DNA from: Acidobacteria bacterium UBA6911 | GTDB taxonomy: Bacteria > Acidobacteriota > UBA6911 | Assembly: GCA_002451015.1 (NCBI GenBank) | Contig: DKBB01000282.1 | Location: 6,915-22,981, forward strand | Length of the DNA stretch: 16,067 nt | Direction of reading: 5' to 3' | Made by a program: the position numbers and the translations under genes | Shown here: piece after piece, positions 7,458 through 14,799 of the stretch | Numbering within the stretch: position 1 is the stretch's first letter | How the letters are laid out: the number at the start of each line of letters is the position of its first letter | Notes under the pieces: model-generated | What the model was told of the DNA's origin: nothing | The model's input: only the letters and a program-made list of their open reading frames with translations | The model's database searches: none

Positions 7458-8207
7458 ATGAAATACGTACGCTATCAATATCGGGAAACCGCTTCATACG
7501 GTATTCTGGAAGGAGAAACCATCCGGGAAATCAGTGGTGGATTGTTCGGAAGCCGCAGGGAAAGCGGAGTCACCAGAAACCTGCGGGATATAAGGCTGCT
7601 CTGCCCGTGTGAACCGAGCAAGGTGCTGGCAATCGGGCTGAATTACAAGAGTCATCTGGGCAGCAGATCAGCGCCGGACCAACCCGCAATCTTCATCAAG
7701 CCGACTTCCGCCTTACTGGAACCGGAGGGGAATATACAAATCCCCCCCGATGCCGTAGATACCCACTATGAAGGGGAACTTGTTGCTGTCGTCGGCAAAA
7801 CGACCCGGAGCGTGACCCCGGCTGAGGCAAAAGAAAACATATTCGGATTCACTTGCGGAAACGACCTAAGCGAGCGGAACTGGCAGAAAAACGATCTCCA
7901 ATGGTGGCGTGCCAAGGGTTGCGACACATTCGCCCCCCTGGGACCCTGTATCATGACGGATTTCGAATGGCGCAAGCACGGGATCGTGACAAGACGGAAC
8001 GGACAGGTGGTTCAAGAGGGGCGTTTCAGCGAACTGCTCTTCGATCCTCCGACTATCATCAGCCACATCAGCCGGTACATCACGCTATACCCCGGAGATG
8101 TCGTCTTTACAGGCACCCCGGGAACTACCAGTGCGCTCAAGCAGGGGGATACAGTTGAAGTGGAAATTGAAGGGATAGGCACCCTGTCCAATAAGGTTGC
8201 GGATTAA
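7458..8207 (+). CDS. Fumarylacetoacetate hydrolase family protein
   Basis: A 249-aa FAH-fold enzyme. Members hydrolyse C-C bonds of acylpyruvates, decarboxylate oxaloacetate or act on 2-keto-3-deoxy compounds using a divalent metal. Seen: VLAIGLNYKSHL (57-67), FIKPTSALL (79-87), HYEGELVAVVGK (103-114) supplying E105 and E107, GNDLSERNWQ (134-143) supplying D136, and YPGDVVFTGTPG (211-222). It has the usual short N-terminal cap and C-terminal β-roll. A good SD (GGGAG, 7445-7449) lies 8 nt before ATG 7458. It follows the aminotransferase by 19 nt. Its stop overlaps the convergent M23 gene's stop by 4 nt. The glycine-rich turn reads GTPGTTSA rather than the more usual GTPSGVG. Exact substrate is unknown. 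Confidence 0.92.
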   Translation: MKYVRYQYRETASYGILEGETIREISGGLFGSRRESGVTRNLRDIRLLCPCEPSKVLAIGLNYKSHLGSRSAPDQPAIFIKPTSALLEPEGNIQIPPDAVDTHYEGELVAVVGKTTRSVTPAEAKENIFGFTCGNDLSERNWQKNDLQWWRAKGCDTFAPLGPCIMTDFEWRKHGIVTRRNGQVVQEGRFSELLFDPPTIISHISRYITLYPGDVVFTGTPGTTSALKQGDTVEVEIEGIGTLSNKVAD

Positions 8208-9586
8208 CGTTCCCTGGCCTCTTCCAGTTTCCGGGTAATCCTGTCACGAACCCAATGCTCGTCCGCCCACTCCATCGGGTTCACCGGAAGCCCATACAGG
8301 AGCGTGGTGAAATGGAGGTGATCTCCGACTGCCAATCCTGTTTTGCCCGTATGGCCGATGGTATCTCCCCTGGAGACCCGCTGACCTTCCTTCACCGCAA
8401 TGGATGAAAGGTGACCTGAAAGGCTCATGAGTCCATACCCGTGATCCATCACGACGGTATTTCCGTATATGCCCAGATAACCGGTCAACAAAACGATCCC
8501 GTCATTCGGTGCGGGAACCGGAGCGTTGCGGACGGATGCGAAATCGTACCCGAGGTGCGTCTGGTGATCGACCAACTCCCCCTTGTATCTGTAGGTCCTC
8601 CGTTCCCCGAATGTCGCCATCGCCTTGCTGTTCGGCAACATCTGAAAGGGGCCGGACCAAAGAAACTCGGGCTTCGAGCTTTGAGCCAGCCCCTTGATCG
8701 TCTCCGCGTTCTTTACACGCAGTTCGCGGTTGATGGCCAGGTAATTCGCTAGGGGATCACCCCGGTCTTCCATTTCGGAAGCCCGCGCCATGATTTCAGG
8801 CACAACCTTGGAAATAAATTCATCGCTGATGTTGAGAGTATCCGACTTGAAGGATTTTGGAACAAATCTGTCTATGAAGGTTTCAACCGCCTCATTGCCC
8901 GCATCGTCTGCTGCAATCAAACGCACATCCGGTTTTTCCATATCATACGGAACCGAAAAGAGCGCAAACCTGTCCAGCTCTCCACCTCCAGGAAGAGGGT
9001 AACCGGGAAACCACCAGGAACCGGCCCGAACGCCATCGTGTACGGAAGTCCCGCCGATCGTGTAGGTGACAAGTTCGCTGCCTCCCTGGGATATATAGTT
9101 ATGCTTCGACGTAACCTGAATGGTCGGCGGAATCAATCGGACGGGAAGACTGATTTCGCTGGTGACAGGATCGGGACGACGCAGCCAGGTCGCCGCCCGG
9201 CCGGCAGTCACACGAATAACGGCGGACCCTTCTTTCAGTTCCGGCACATTCAGAGTGCCGGCCGCACCGCCTAAAGAATCCGTAACGGTTTTTGATCCCC
9301 ATGGAAAAAACTGTGAACTTGCCGGATACGTTTTATCTATCAGAGTTGCGGATTTGTCACCCTGAATGCATTCAACCTTTACCTGAACCAGGCCGCGGCG
9401 AAATTCCGATACTTCCACATTAAAAGGCGTCCGTTTTCCTAACGCAGGCATTTCAGGTTTGATCTCGATGGACGGTTCCTTTCCGGTAAGGAAAAAACCC
9501 TGGGCAATAAATACCAACAGGACCAGAATTGCCACGGCGAGAACTTTTCTTAAAGTATTTCCGGAACGCGATTTCCCGACTTCCAT
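8204..9586 (-). CDS. Membrane-anchored M23 (LytM-type) metallopeptidase
   Basis: From ATG 9586 the protein has 460 aa: a short basic N-terminus, one membrane segment (~12-34, KVLAVAILVLLVFIAQGFF), a ~300-residue presumably periplasmic region that looks β-rich (Ig-like?), and a C-terminal M23 domain. Zn/catalytic residues are visible: HLGYD (H344, D348), GHL (H392) and HLHF (H423, H425). This indicates a complete peptidoglycan endopeptidase site, or an activator of one if the domain is not catalytic. ATG 9586 was chosen because GGGAG precedes it by 7 nt; an in-frame ATG at 9640 would add 18 residues but has no SD. The segment YRYKGELVDHQTHLGYDFA is typical of deltaproteobacterial-style M23 proteins in my recollection. 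The gene stands alone and converges on the FAH gene with overlapping stops. Confidence 0.9.
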   Translation of the reverse strand: MEVGKSRSGNTLRKVLAVAILVLLVFIAQGFFLTGKEPSIEIKPEMPALGKRTPFNVEVSEFRRGLVQVKVECIQGDKSATLIDKTYPASSQFFPWGSKTVTDSLGGAAGTLNVPELKEGSAVIRVTAGRAATWLRRPDPVTSEISLPVRLIPPTIQVTSKHNYISQGGSELVTYTIGGTSVHDGVRAGSWWFPGYPLPGGGELDRFALFSVPYDMEKPDVRLIAADDAGNEAVETFIDRFVPKSFKSDTLNISDEFISKVVPEIMARASEMEDRGDPLANYLAINRELRVKNAETIKGLAQSSKPEFLWSGPFQMLPNSKAMATFGERRTYRYKGELVDHQTHLGYDFASVRNAPVPAPNDGIVLLTGYLGIYGNTVVMDHGYGLMSLSGHLSSIAVKEGQRVSRGDTIGHTGKTGLAVGDHLHFTTLLYGLPVNPMEWADEHWVRDRITRKLEEARER

Positions 9587-9889
9587 TATTCGTCTCCCGA
9601 TCGCCTGAATCGCAATCATATACTCAGGCATTTGAATCATTTTGTATCAGCCGAAGTGTACCATTGCAGGTCCCTATTTCCCGCGGTATTTCCCCGATTT
9701 CCTTTTGGCGCGTAACGTAAAGGGCTATACGGGACTGTCCGCACGGCGTCGAATCCGATCCGGCCGGCCGCAAAACTTATGGATCCAATGGAAATAATCA
9801 GCGGCAATGATTGCTCTTATTCGGCACTCTAATGTACAATCGTACCGTCGTTATTTCTCTCAATCGATCAAGAACATGGAGGCTTCACA
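9587..9889. other. Divergent intergenic region, M23 peptidase / lipoprotein
   Basis: About 300 bases without a supported gene. It holds a 6-bp inverted repeat (GCCTGA 9603-9608, TCAGGC 9624-9629) in the M23 leader, a GC palindrome around CGGCCGGCCG (near 9761-9770), and the candidate lipoprotein promoter at 9811-9840. A good promoter for the M23 gene was not found. Confidence 0.4.
9811..9840 (+). promoter_or_regulatory. Candidate promoter for the lipoprotein gene
   Basis: TTGCTC (9811-9816) and TACAAT (9835-9840) are spaced by 18 bases; the -10 matches 5 of 6 consensus bases and the -35 only 3. It sits 50 nt before the lipoprotein ATG. Confidence 0.4.
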
Positions 9890-10249
9890 ATGAAAAAGCT
9901 TTGCGTCGCTGTTTTTCTAGGTGCCTGTCTTCTGATCATTCTGAGTTGTTCCTCAACGCCGCCCGGGACCCTTGCAATTGACGATATTTCCGCCAGAGAA
10001 GCGGAACTGCTCGGCCAGAATGTCGTTGTTGTCGGCACAGCGGAAATCAAAACAAATATGTCGTCATTCAACATGTTCAAGGTCTATCAGCGCGGGGATT
10101 CCATCTGGGTGGCTTTCAACCCTGACACTGTAACTATGCCTCCTCAGGGATTTGATGTCCGGGTAACCGGAACATTAGGAAAGAAAAAGTTTACATCGAT
10201 GCCGGACGAACAGTTGTATATCGACGCAACAAAGGTCGGCATGGAATAG
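9890..10249 (+). CDS. Small lipoprotein, possibly with an OB-fold-like domain
   Basis: A 119-aa predicted lipoprotein. MKKLCVAVFLGACLLIILSC is a signal peptide ending in a lipobox (I-L-S-C, Cys20), so the mature protein should be lipid-anchored at the periplasmic side. The remaining ~95 residues contain alternating hydrophobic strands (NVVVVGTAEIKTNMSSFNMF, YQRGDSIWVAFNP, FDVRVTGTLGKKKF) resembling small OB-fold, nucleic-acid-binding-like lipoprotein domains of the tRNA_anti-like type; this assignment is tentative. SD GGAGG (9878-9882) lies 7 nt before the ATG. The gene is alone, flanked by genes on the opposite strand, with its own candidate promoter. Function unknown. Confidence 0.85.
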   Translation: MKKLCVAVFLGACLLIILSCSSTPPGTLAIDDISAREAELLGQNVVVVGTAEIKTNMSSFNMFKVYQRGDSIWVAFNPDTVTMPPQGFDVRVTGTLGKKKFTSMPDEQLYIDATKVGME

Positions 10250-10253
10250 CCTT

Positions 10254-10371
10254 GCCGCAGTGAACGGATCGCAGCGGAATACCAAACAACGCGCTATGTT
10301 TCCCGGGTGCCCGTCGGGGCACCCGATTCCACGCACGAAAGCCCTGCCGATCGACAAAAGGCCGCAGTGAA
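10254..10371. repeat. Exact 11-bp direct repeats flanking a ~96-bp segment with a strong hairpin
   Basis: GCCGCAGTGAA occurs at 10254-10264, just after the lipoprotein stop, and again at 10361-10371, shortly before the end of the convergent nucleosidase gene. Between them lies the perfect hairpin at 10304-10325. Confidence 0.5.
10304..10325. terminator. Perfect 9-bp GC-rich hairpin between convergent genes
   Basis: CGGGTGCCC (10304-10312) pairs with GGGCACCCG (10317-10325) across a GTCG loop. Its position between two converging genes suggests a bidirectional transcription stop. There is no T-run on either side, so it may instead stabilise RNA 3' ends or belong to a small repeat element. Confidence 0.45.
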
Positions 10372-10390
10372 AATCTGCGTACAATTCGTA

Positions 10391-11134
10391 TTATAAATAG
10401 CCTGCCAGAAAACGGCTCAGACAATCCCGCGCTTCCGATGCATTGCGTTTCCATTTTCGGAATGCTTTCACGGGATTTCCCTTTTGAATGAGTCGCCCCG
10501 CACGTTTCGGCATGCCGGCCGAAGGATCGTAGGAAAAAGGCTCCAGGAATCTATCCCCCGCCTCATCGCTGACCACCCGGACACAGCGAATCGGAATATT
10601 CGCGTTTTCTGAAACGCCGGCGAGGGCGGCTGTTTCCATATCCACGATGGAAGCTCCGAACTTCTCCATAAGGATCTTCTTATGCCCCGGATTTCCCCAC
10701 ACATGGGAGGAAGTCATCGTGTCCCCGTGCCGGACAGGGAGATGCAATGATTCCGAAGTTCGAACCAGGGAATCGCTCGGCGCCAATACGAATGTCTTGT
10801 CCAGTTTCATATTTTCCACAGCAGGGTTGGCTTTATCGATACTGCACGCCAATGCCTTCCTGACAACTACCAGCATGCCCAGTTTCAACTCCGGATCCAG
10901 GGCGCCGGCATACCCAAGGACCAGTATTTGAGAAGCTTCCAGGATCTCTAGCGCATCCGCCAGGCGACCGGCCGAACGCCTGGGGCCGACACCCGTCTTG
11001 AGGAAATGAATCGCCTGGCTGTTTCGCTCCGCCTGCCAGTACTCGACGCCTCTACGACGGATCCGTCGGGTATCCTCACAGAGAGACAGGGCTACGTTCA
11101 ACTCTTCCTGCAATGCAGCGGCTATCAACAACAT
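10391..11134 (-). CDS. Nucleoside phosphorylase/nucleosidase superfamily protein (MTAN/HpnG/MqnB-like)
   Basis: A 247-aa member of the PNP_UDP_1 superfamily. Seen: IAAALQEEL at 4-12 with the usual N-terminal Glu, GVGPRRSAG (48-56), VLGYAGALDPELKLG (72-86), VDMETAALAG (164-173) with the ribose-binding Met-Glu pair, and VRVVSDEAGD (185-194) with the catalytic Asp190. These fit an N-glycosidase such as MTA/SAH nucleosidase, futalosine hydrolase or the hopanoid-associated phosphorylase HpnG. The long basic C-terminal helix ending in ASEARDCLSRFLAGYL is reminiscent of HpnG, but no hopanoid or menaquinone genes are nearby, so the substrate is left open. ATG 11134 has only a weak SD and overlaps, within the palindrome CATG, a possible start of the plus-strand small ORF. 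Confidence 0.85.
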   Translation of the reverse strand: MLLIAAALQEELNVALSLCEDTRRIRRRGVEYWQAERNSQAIHFLKTGVGPRRSAGRLADALEILEASQILVLGYAGALDPELKLGMLVVVRKALACSIDKANPAVENMKLDKTFVLAPSDSLVRTSESLHLPVRHGDTMTSSHVWGNPGHKKILMEKFGASIVDMETAALAGVSENANIPIRCVRVVSDEAGDRFLEPFSYDPSAGMPKRAGRLIQKGNPVKAFRKWKRNASEARDCLSRFLAGYL

Positions 11135-11291
11135 GGCAACTCAGCATACGGAGATTATGGAATGCAGTAAAGCCCATTTCGAATATCCGCCCGGAGCAAA
11201 CAAAGTTGACGATCCTCTCGGATGTTCCGGTCTGACCTGTTATGATAAGAAACCGAATGGCGAAGATCTGCAATTTGATACGGTCCAATAA
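11133..11291 (+). CDS. Small Cys-containing ORF upstream of pepD; unrecognised
   Basis: A 52-codon frame fills almost the whole gap between the nucleosidase and dipeptidase genes and ends 22 nt before the pepD ATG. Its codons look like those of neighbouring genes, and the product is hydrophilic and acidic, with three Cys (10, 31, 36) in the second half around DDPLGCSGLTCYDKK. No signal peptide is visible. ATG 11133 overlaps the nucleosidase start; an internal ATG at 11157 (44 aa) has GGAG at 11150-11153, though only 3 nt away. It is the right length and place for a small protein cotranscribed with pepD, but I recognise no family and cannot exclude chance openness. Confidence 0.45.
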   Translation: MATQHTEIMECSKAHFEYPPGANKVDDPLGCSGLTCYDKKPNGEDLQFDTVQ

Positions 11292-11313
11292 AAAACTTTA
11301 ATGGGGAATATGT

Positions 11314-12774
11314 ATGCTATCAGCGGTCAGGGGGCTCAAACCGGATCTGGTGTGGAAGTATTTTGCCCGGATATCCCGTATTCCAAGGGGTTCGAAAAAT
11401 GAAGCGGCCATAACACAGTTTGTGCTGGAAACCGCGAAGAAGTTGAAGCTTTCAGCCCAAAGGGACAGACTGGGAAATGTCGTAGTCCGCAAACCCGCTT
11501 CTCCGGGACGCGGGAAAATCCGTCCGGTGGCGCTGCAGGGCCACCTGGACATGGTCTGTGAAAAGAATGGGGACAAAGAGCACGATTTTTTTAAAGATCC
11601 GATTCAACTGGTTCGCAGGGACAATATCCTCAAGGCAAACGGCACGACCCTTGGCGCGGACAACGGAATCGCGGTCGCGGCGAACCTTGCGATTATGGAA
11701 GACCGCTCCCTGGAACACGGTCCGCTGGAACTTTTATTTACCGTGGATGAAGAAACCGGCATGACAGGTGCCGCCAATCTTGAACCGAACTTCCTGGAAA
11801 GCAGAACGCTTCTAAACCTCGACTCTGAGGAGGAGGGGACGATCTATGTAGGTTGCGCCGGCGGCAAAGACACCACCGGCACCTGGAAAGTTTCTTACGA
11901 GAAAGCGCCGGAAGGCACGGTTTTCGCGCAAATCAAGGTATCGAATCTCAAAGGCGGACATTCGGGACTGGAGATTGATCATGGCCGGGGCAACGCCATC
12001 AAGATTGCCGGCCGCATTCTTCTGGCCCTGGAAGCGGTAGGCGCGCGTATTTTCAGCATCAAAGGTGGGAACAAACATAACGCCATTCCCCGTGAATGCG
12101 AAGCGACCCTGTTCCTTCCCGAAAACAAAATCAAACTGGCGGAAGAAACCGTAGGAAATCTGTATTCGGCAATAAGAAACGAGCTGTCGGAATCCGAACA
12201 GGATCTGGCAGTGGATTTCACTCTAGATTTCTGCAAAAAGAAGAACAGGATGGCCCTTAAAAGAACTCTCCAGAAGAAAATACTGCAGGCGATTGCGGCT
12301 CTTCCGCATGGTGTCATCAAAATGAGTGCGAGGATCGCGGGGCTGGTGGAAACGTCAACAAACGTCGCTGTTATCGATACCGAAAAAAGCGCAATGACCA
12401 TCGTCACAAGCCAGAGGAGCTCCGTCGCTTCGGAACTAACGGAAACTGTAGGCTCGGTATCGGCAATACTCGCCCTGGCCGGGGCTTCAATCCGGCATAC
12501 GGACGGGTATCCCGGATGGGAGCCGGACATGAAATCGCCGATACTGAAAACGGCACGATCCGCCTATCGATCGCTCTACGGAAAATCAATAAAAGTGAAA
12601 GCGATCCATGCAGGTCTGGAGTGCGGCATCATCGGGGAGCGCATTCCGGGGATGGATATGCTTTCTTTCGGTCCCACGATTGAGGGAGCGCATTCCCCGG
12701 ACGAGAGAATCTATATCGATAGTGTAGAGAAATTCTGGGAATTCCTCCTGGAGATCCTTAAACGTATCCGTTGA
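11314..12774 (+). CDS. pepD: Aminoacyl-histidine dipeptidase (M20C, PepD type)
   Basis: A 486-aa cytoplasmic dinuclear-zinc dipeptidase, close to the length of E. coli PepD; members hydrolyse unspecific dipeptides including X-His. Seen: RIPRGSKNE at 22-30, LQGHLDMVCEK (74-84) with H77 and D79, TTLGADNGIAVA (111-122) with D116, FTVDEETGMTGA (142-153) with the catalytic/ligand Glu pair 146-147, LNLDSEEEG (168-175) with D170, HAGLECGIIGERIPG near the C-terminus, and HSPDERIYI with the last metal His (H460). A long lid/dimerisation domain sits in between. ATG 11314 follows GGGGAA (11303-11308). The GH-like gene starts 38 nt after the stop, so cotranscription is likely. All key residues are present. 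Confidence 0.95.
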   Translation: MLSAVRGLKPDLVWKYFARISRIPRGSKNEAAITQFVLETAKKLKLSAQRDRLGNVVVRKPASPGRGKIRPVALQGHLDMVCEKNGDKEHDFFKDPIQLVRRDNILKANGTTLGADNGIAVAANLAIMEDRSLEHGPLELLFTVDEETGMTGAANLEPNFLESRTLLNLDSEEEGTIYVGCAGGKDTTGTWKVSYEKAPEGTVFAQIKVSNLKGGHSGLEIDHGRGNAIKIAGRILLALEAVGARIFSIKGGNKHNAIPRECEATLFLPENKIKLAEETVGNLYSAIRNELSESEQDLAVDFTLDFCKKKNRMALKRTLQKKILQAIAALPHGVIKMSARIAGLVETSTNVAVIDTEKSAMTIVTSQRSSVASELTETVGSVSAILALAGASIRHTDGYPGWEPDMKSPILKTARSAYRSLYGKSIKVKAIHAGLECGIIGERIPGMDMLSFGPTIEGAHSPDERIYIDSVEKFWEFLLEILKRIR

Positions 12775-12812
12775 ACCTCTGCGGAGATTAATCCAAAAAA
12801 GGTATGGTGTCC

Positions 12813-14723
12813 ATGAAACGCTTACTTGTGCTGGCATTCCTTGCTCTCAAACTGGGAGTGTGCCTTGCCTGTTCGGCCTATGCAGCAGGCAACTACAAGA
12901 ATTTCAAGGTTTCCGTTTATGCCCGCGTGTATGAAGTAAACCGCATGGGGGATCCCGCCTGGCTGCAACCCCGCTGGGAAGAAATGTCCCGTCAGGTAAA
13001 AATCGATAAAATTTATCTTGAAACACACAGGGATATGGTTGTTGCGGAAAAGGAAATCCTGCAAAACGCAAAGCGTTTTTTTCAAAACCATAATATCGAG
13101 GTCGCAGGAGGCATAACGATTACGGTCAGTGAAAGAAACTGGTTTCAAACCTACTGCTATTCGAACCCGGAGCACAGGAAAAAGCTGAAAGAAGTCGTGG
13201 AATATACGGCAGGATTTTTCGATGAGATTATTCTGGATGATTTCTTCTTCACCAACTGCAAGTGCGAACTATGCATCCGGGCCAAGGGAGATAAAAGCTG
13301 GACGCAGTTCCGGCTGGACCAGTTGAACCAGGCGGCGCATGAACTCATTATCGAACCTGCCAAAACCGTGAATCCCGGCATCAAGCTGGTTATTAAATAT
13401 CCGAACTGGTACGAACATTTTCAGGGTCTGGGCTTCGATCTGGAAACCGGCCCAGAAATCTTCGACGGAATATATACCGGGACTGAAACCCGGGACAGAT
13501 CTTGGGATCAGCATCTGCAGCAGTATCTGGGATACGCAATATTCCGTTATTTTGAAAATCTGAAACCCGGCGGTAACGGGGGCGGATGGGTGGATACCGC
13601 CGGCAGCACCTACATGGACCGCTATGCGGAACAGCTCTGGCTGACCCTGTTCGCTAAAGCGCCGGAAATCACTCTCTTTGATTTCTCACAATTGCAGCAG
13701 CAGCTTCGCAACAATACCCGGGCGGCCTGGCAGGGACAACAGACCAGTTTCGATTTCGATGCCATGATGGCCCCGATTCCACAGGCGGACGGAACTTCGG
13801 TCCAGCCGACAACGATTGCCCGGGCTGCAGGATACACCCTGGAACAAACGGATAAATTCCTCGGCGAACTTGGAAATCCCATCGGGCTCAAAAGCTACAA
13901 GCCCCATCATTCGACCGGAGAGGATTTTCTGCATACATATCTGGGCATGATCGGCGTTCCGATAGACCTAGTATCGGAATTCCCGGGCGAGGCGCCCATG
14001 GTTCTCCTAACGGAATGCGCCGCTTTCGATCCCGCTATTGTAGAGAAAATTAAGCGGCAATTGATGGATGGAAAGTCTATCGTCATCACTTCAGGGCTGC
14101 TGCGGGCTCTACAGGGAAAAGGGATTGAAGATATTGCGGAGATCCGTGCCACCGAACGCAAGGCGATAATCAAAGGATTCCGGGGCCAGGAACCTGTTCC
14201 GCCCGATTCAAGAATTCTGATACCTCAAATTCAGTACCTCACGAACGATGTCTGGGAACGCGTCAGCGCCACGACGGAAAACGATCTCGGGTATCCCCTG
14301 TTGCTTGAGGCGGATTATGCCGATGGGACTCTATACGTGCTGACAATCCCGGAGAATTTCAGCGACCTTTACAGTTTTCCCACCCCAATATTGACCCAGT
14401 TAAGAAACAGACTGCTGCGCGATTTCTATGTGCGTGTGGAAAGTCCGGGCGATGTCAGCCTGTTCGTCTACGACAACGACACCTTTATTGTGGAATCTTT
14501 CCTGCCGGAAAGCGTTGAGGTTCAATTATCCCTCTTGCCGCGTTACGGAAAGATCCGGGACCTGATCAGCGGCGAGGAATATACGGGGAAATCCGCCGGA
14601 GCGGCGGGGGGCTTTTTCGGTTTCGGGACTAATGCCGAAAAGCGCCTGACCTACCCGATCCGTATCAAGCCGCATTCCTATTGTGTTTTCTCGGCGGTGA
14701 AAACACCGGTGCCGTCACAGTAG
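12813..14723 (+). CDS. Secreted glycoside-hydrolase-like TIM-barrel protein with a CxCxxC cluster
   Basis: From ATG 12813 the product has 636 aa. MKRLLVLAFLALKLGVCLAC... is a signal peptide, probably cut after AYA (~24); the CLAC stretch is not a good lipobox. Residues ~30-320 look like a (βα)8 barrel: alternating β-strands such as FKVSVYARVYEV, KIDKIYLETH, VAGGITITV and FDEIILDDFFF, with two acidic residues (D142, D143) at the end of a strand followed at once by NCKCELC (C149, C151, C154). A second region (~395-470; APMVLLTECAAFDPAIVEKI, GKSIVITSGLL) resembles the Rossmann/glutamine-amidotransferase-like domain that follows the barrel in some GH families, and the C-terminus looks like a β-sandwich. 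This supports a periplasmic or exported carbohydrate-active protein, but family and substrate are unrecognised. ATG 12804, three codons upstream, has worse SD spacing than 12813 (AAAAGG). The TAG stop lies in a dispersed repeat. Confidence 0.75.
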   Translation: MKRLLVLAFLALKLGVCLACSAYAAGNYKNFKVSVYARVYEVNRMGDPAWLQPRWEEMSRQVKIDKIYLETHRDMVVAEKEILQNAKRFFQNHNIEVAGGITITVSERNWFQTYCYSNPEHRKKLKEVVEYTAGFFDEIILDDFFFTNCKCELCIRAKGDKSWTQFRLDQLNQAAHELIIEPAKTVNPGIKLVIKYPNWYEHFQGLGFDLETGPEIFDGIYTGTETRDRSWDQHLQQYLGYAIFRYFENLKPGGNGGGWVDTAGSTYMDRYAEQLWLTLFAKAPEITLFDFSQLQQQLRNNTRAAWQGQQTSFDFDAMMAPIPQADGTSVQPTTIARAAGYTLEQTDKFLGELGNPIGLKSYKPHHSTGEDFLHTYLGMIGVPIDLVSEFPGEAPMVLLTECAAFDPAIVEKIKRQLMDGKSIVITSGLLRALQGKGIEDIAEIRATERKAIIKGFRGQEPVPPDSRILIPQIQYLTNDVWERVSATTENDLGYPLLLEADYADGTLYVLTIPENFSDLYSFPTPILTQLRNRLLRDFYVRVESPGDVSLFVYDNDTFIVESFLPESVEVQLSLLPRYGKIRDLISGEEYTGKSAGAAGGFFGFGTNAEKRLTYPIRIKPHSYCVFSAVKTPVPSQ

Positions 14724-14749
14724 GGGCGAACCTTGTATTCGCCCTTGTA
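14720..14749. repeat. Dispersed palindromic repeat, copy 2
   Basis: GTAGGGGCGAACCTTGTA (14720-14737) continues with TTCGCCC; GGGCGAA pairs perfectly with TTCGCCC. It is nearly identical to copy 1 at 6047 and in the same orientation. Its TAG (14721-14723) is the stop codon of the GH-like gene. Confidence 0.7.
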
Positions 14750-14799
14750 AACAGCATGTGTGGATTCGGCTTTTCTGAATTGCTCCAGGGGATTTTGCC

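Noticed and set aside
11206..11246. TTGACG and TATGAT as a promoter for pepD
   Set aside because: The two boxes are 29 bases apart, too far for a sigma70 promoter, and they lie within the small ORF.
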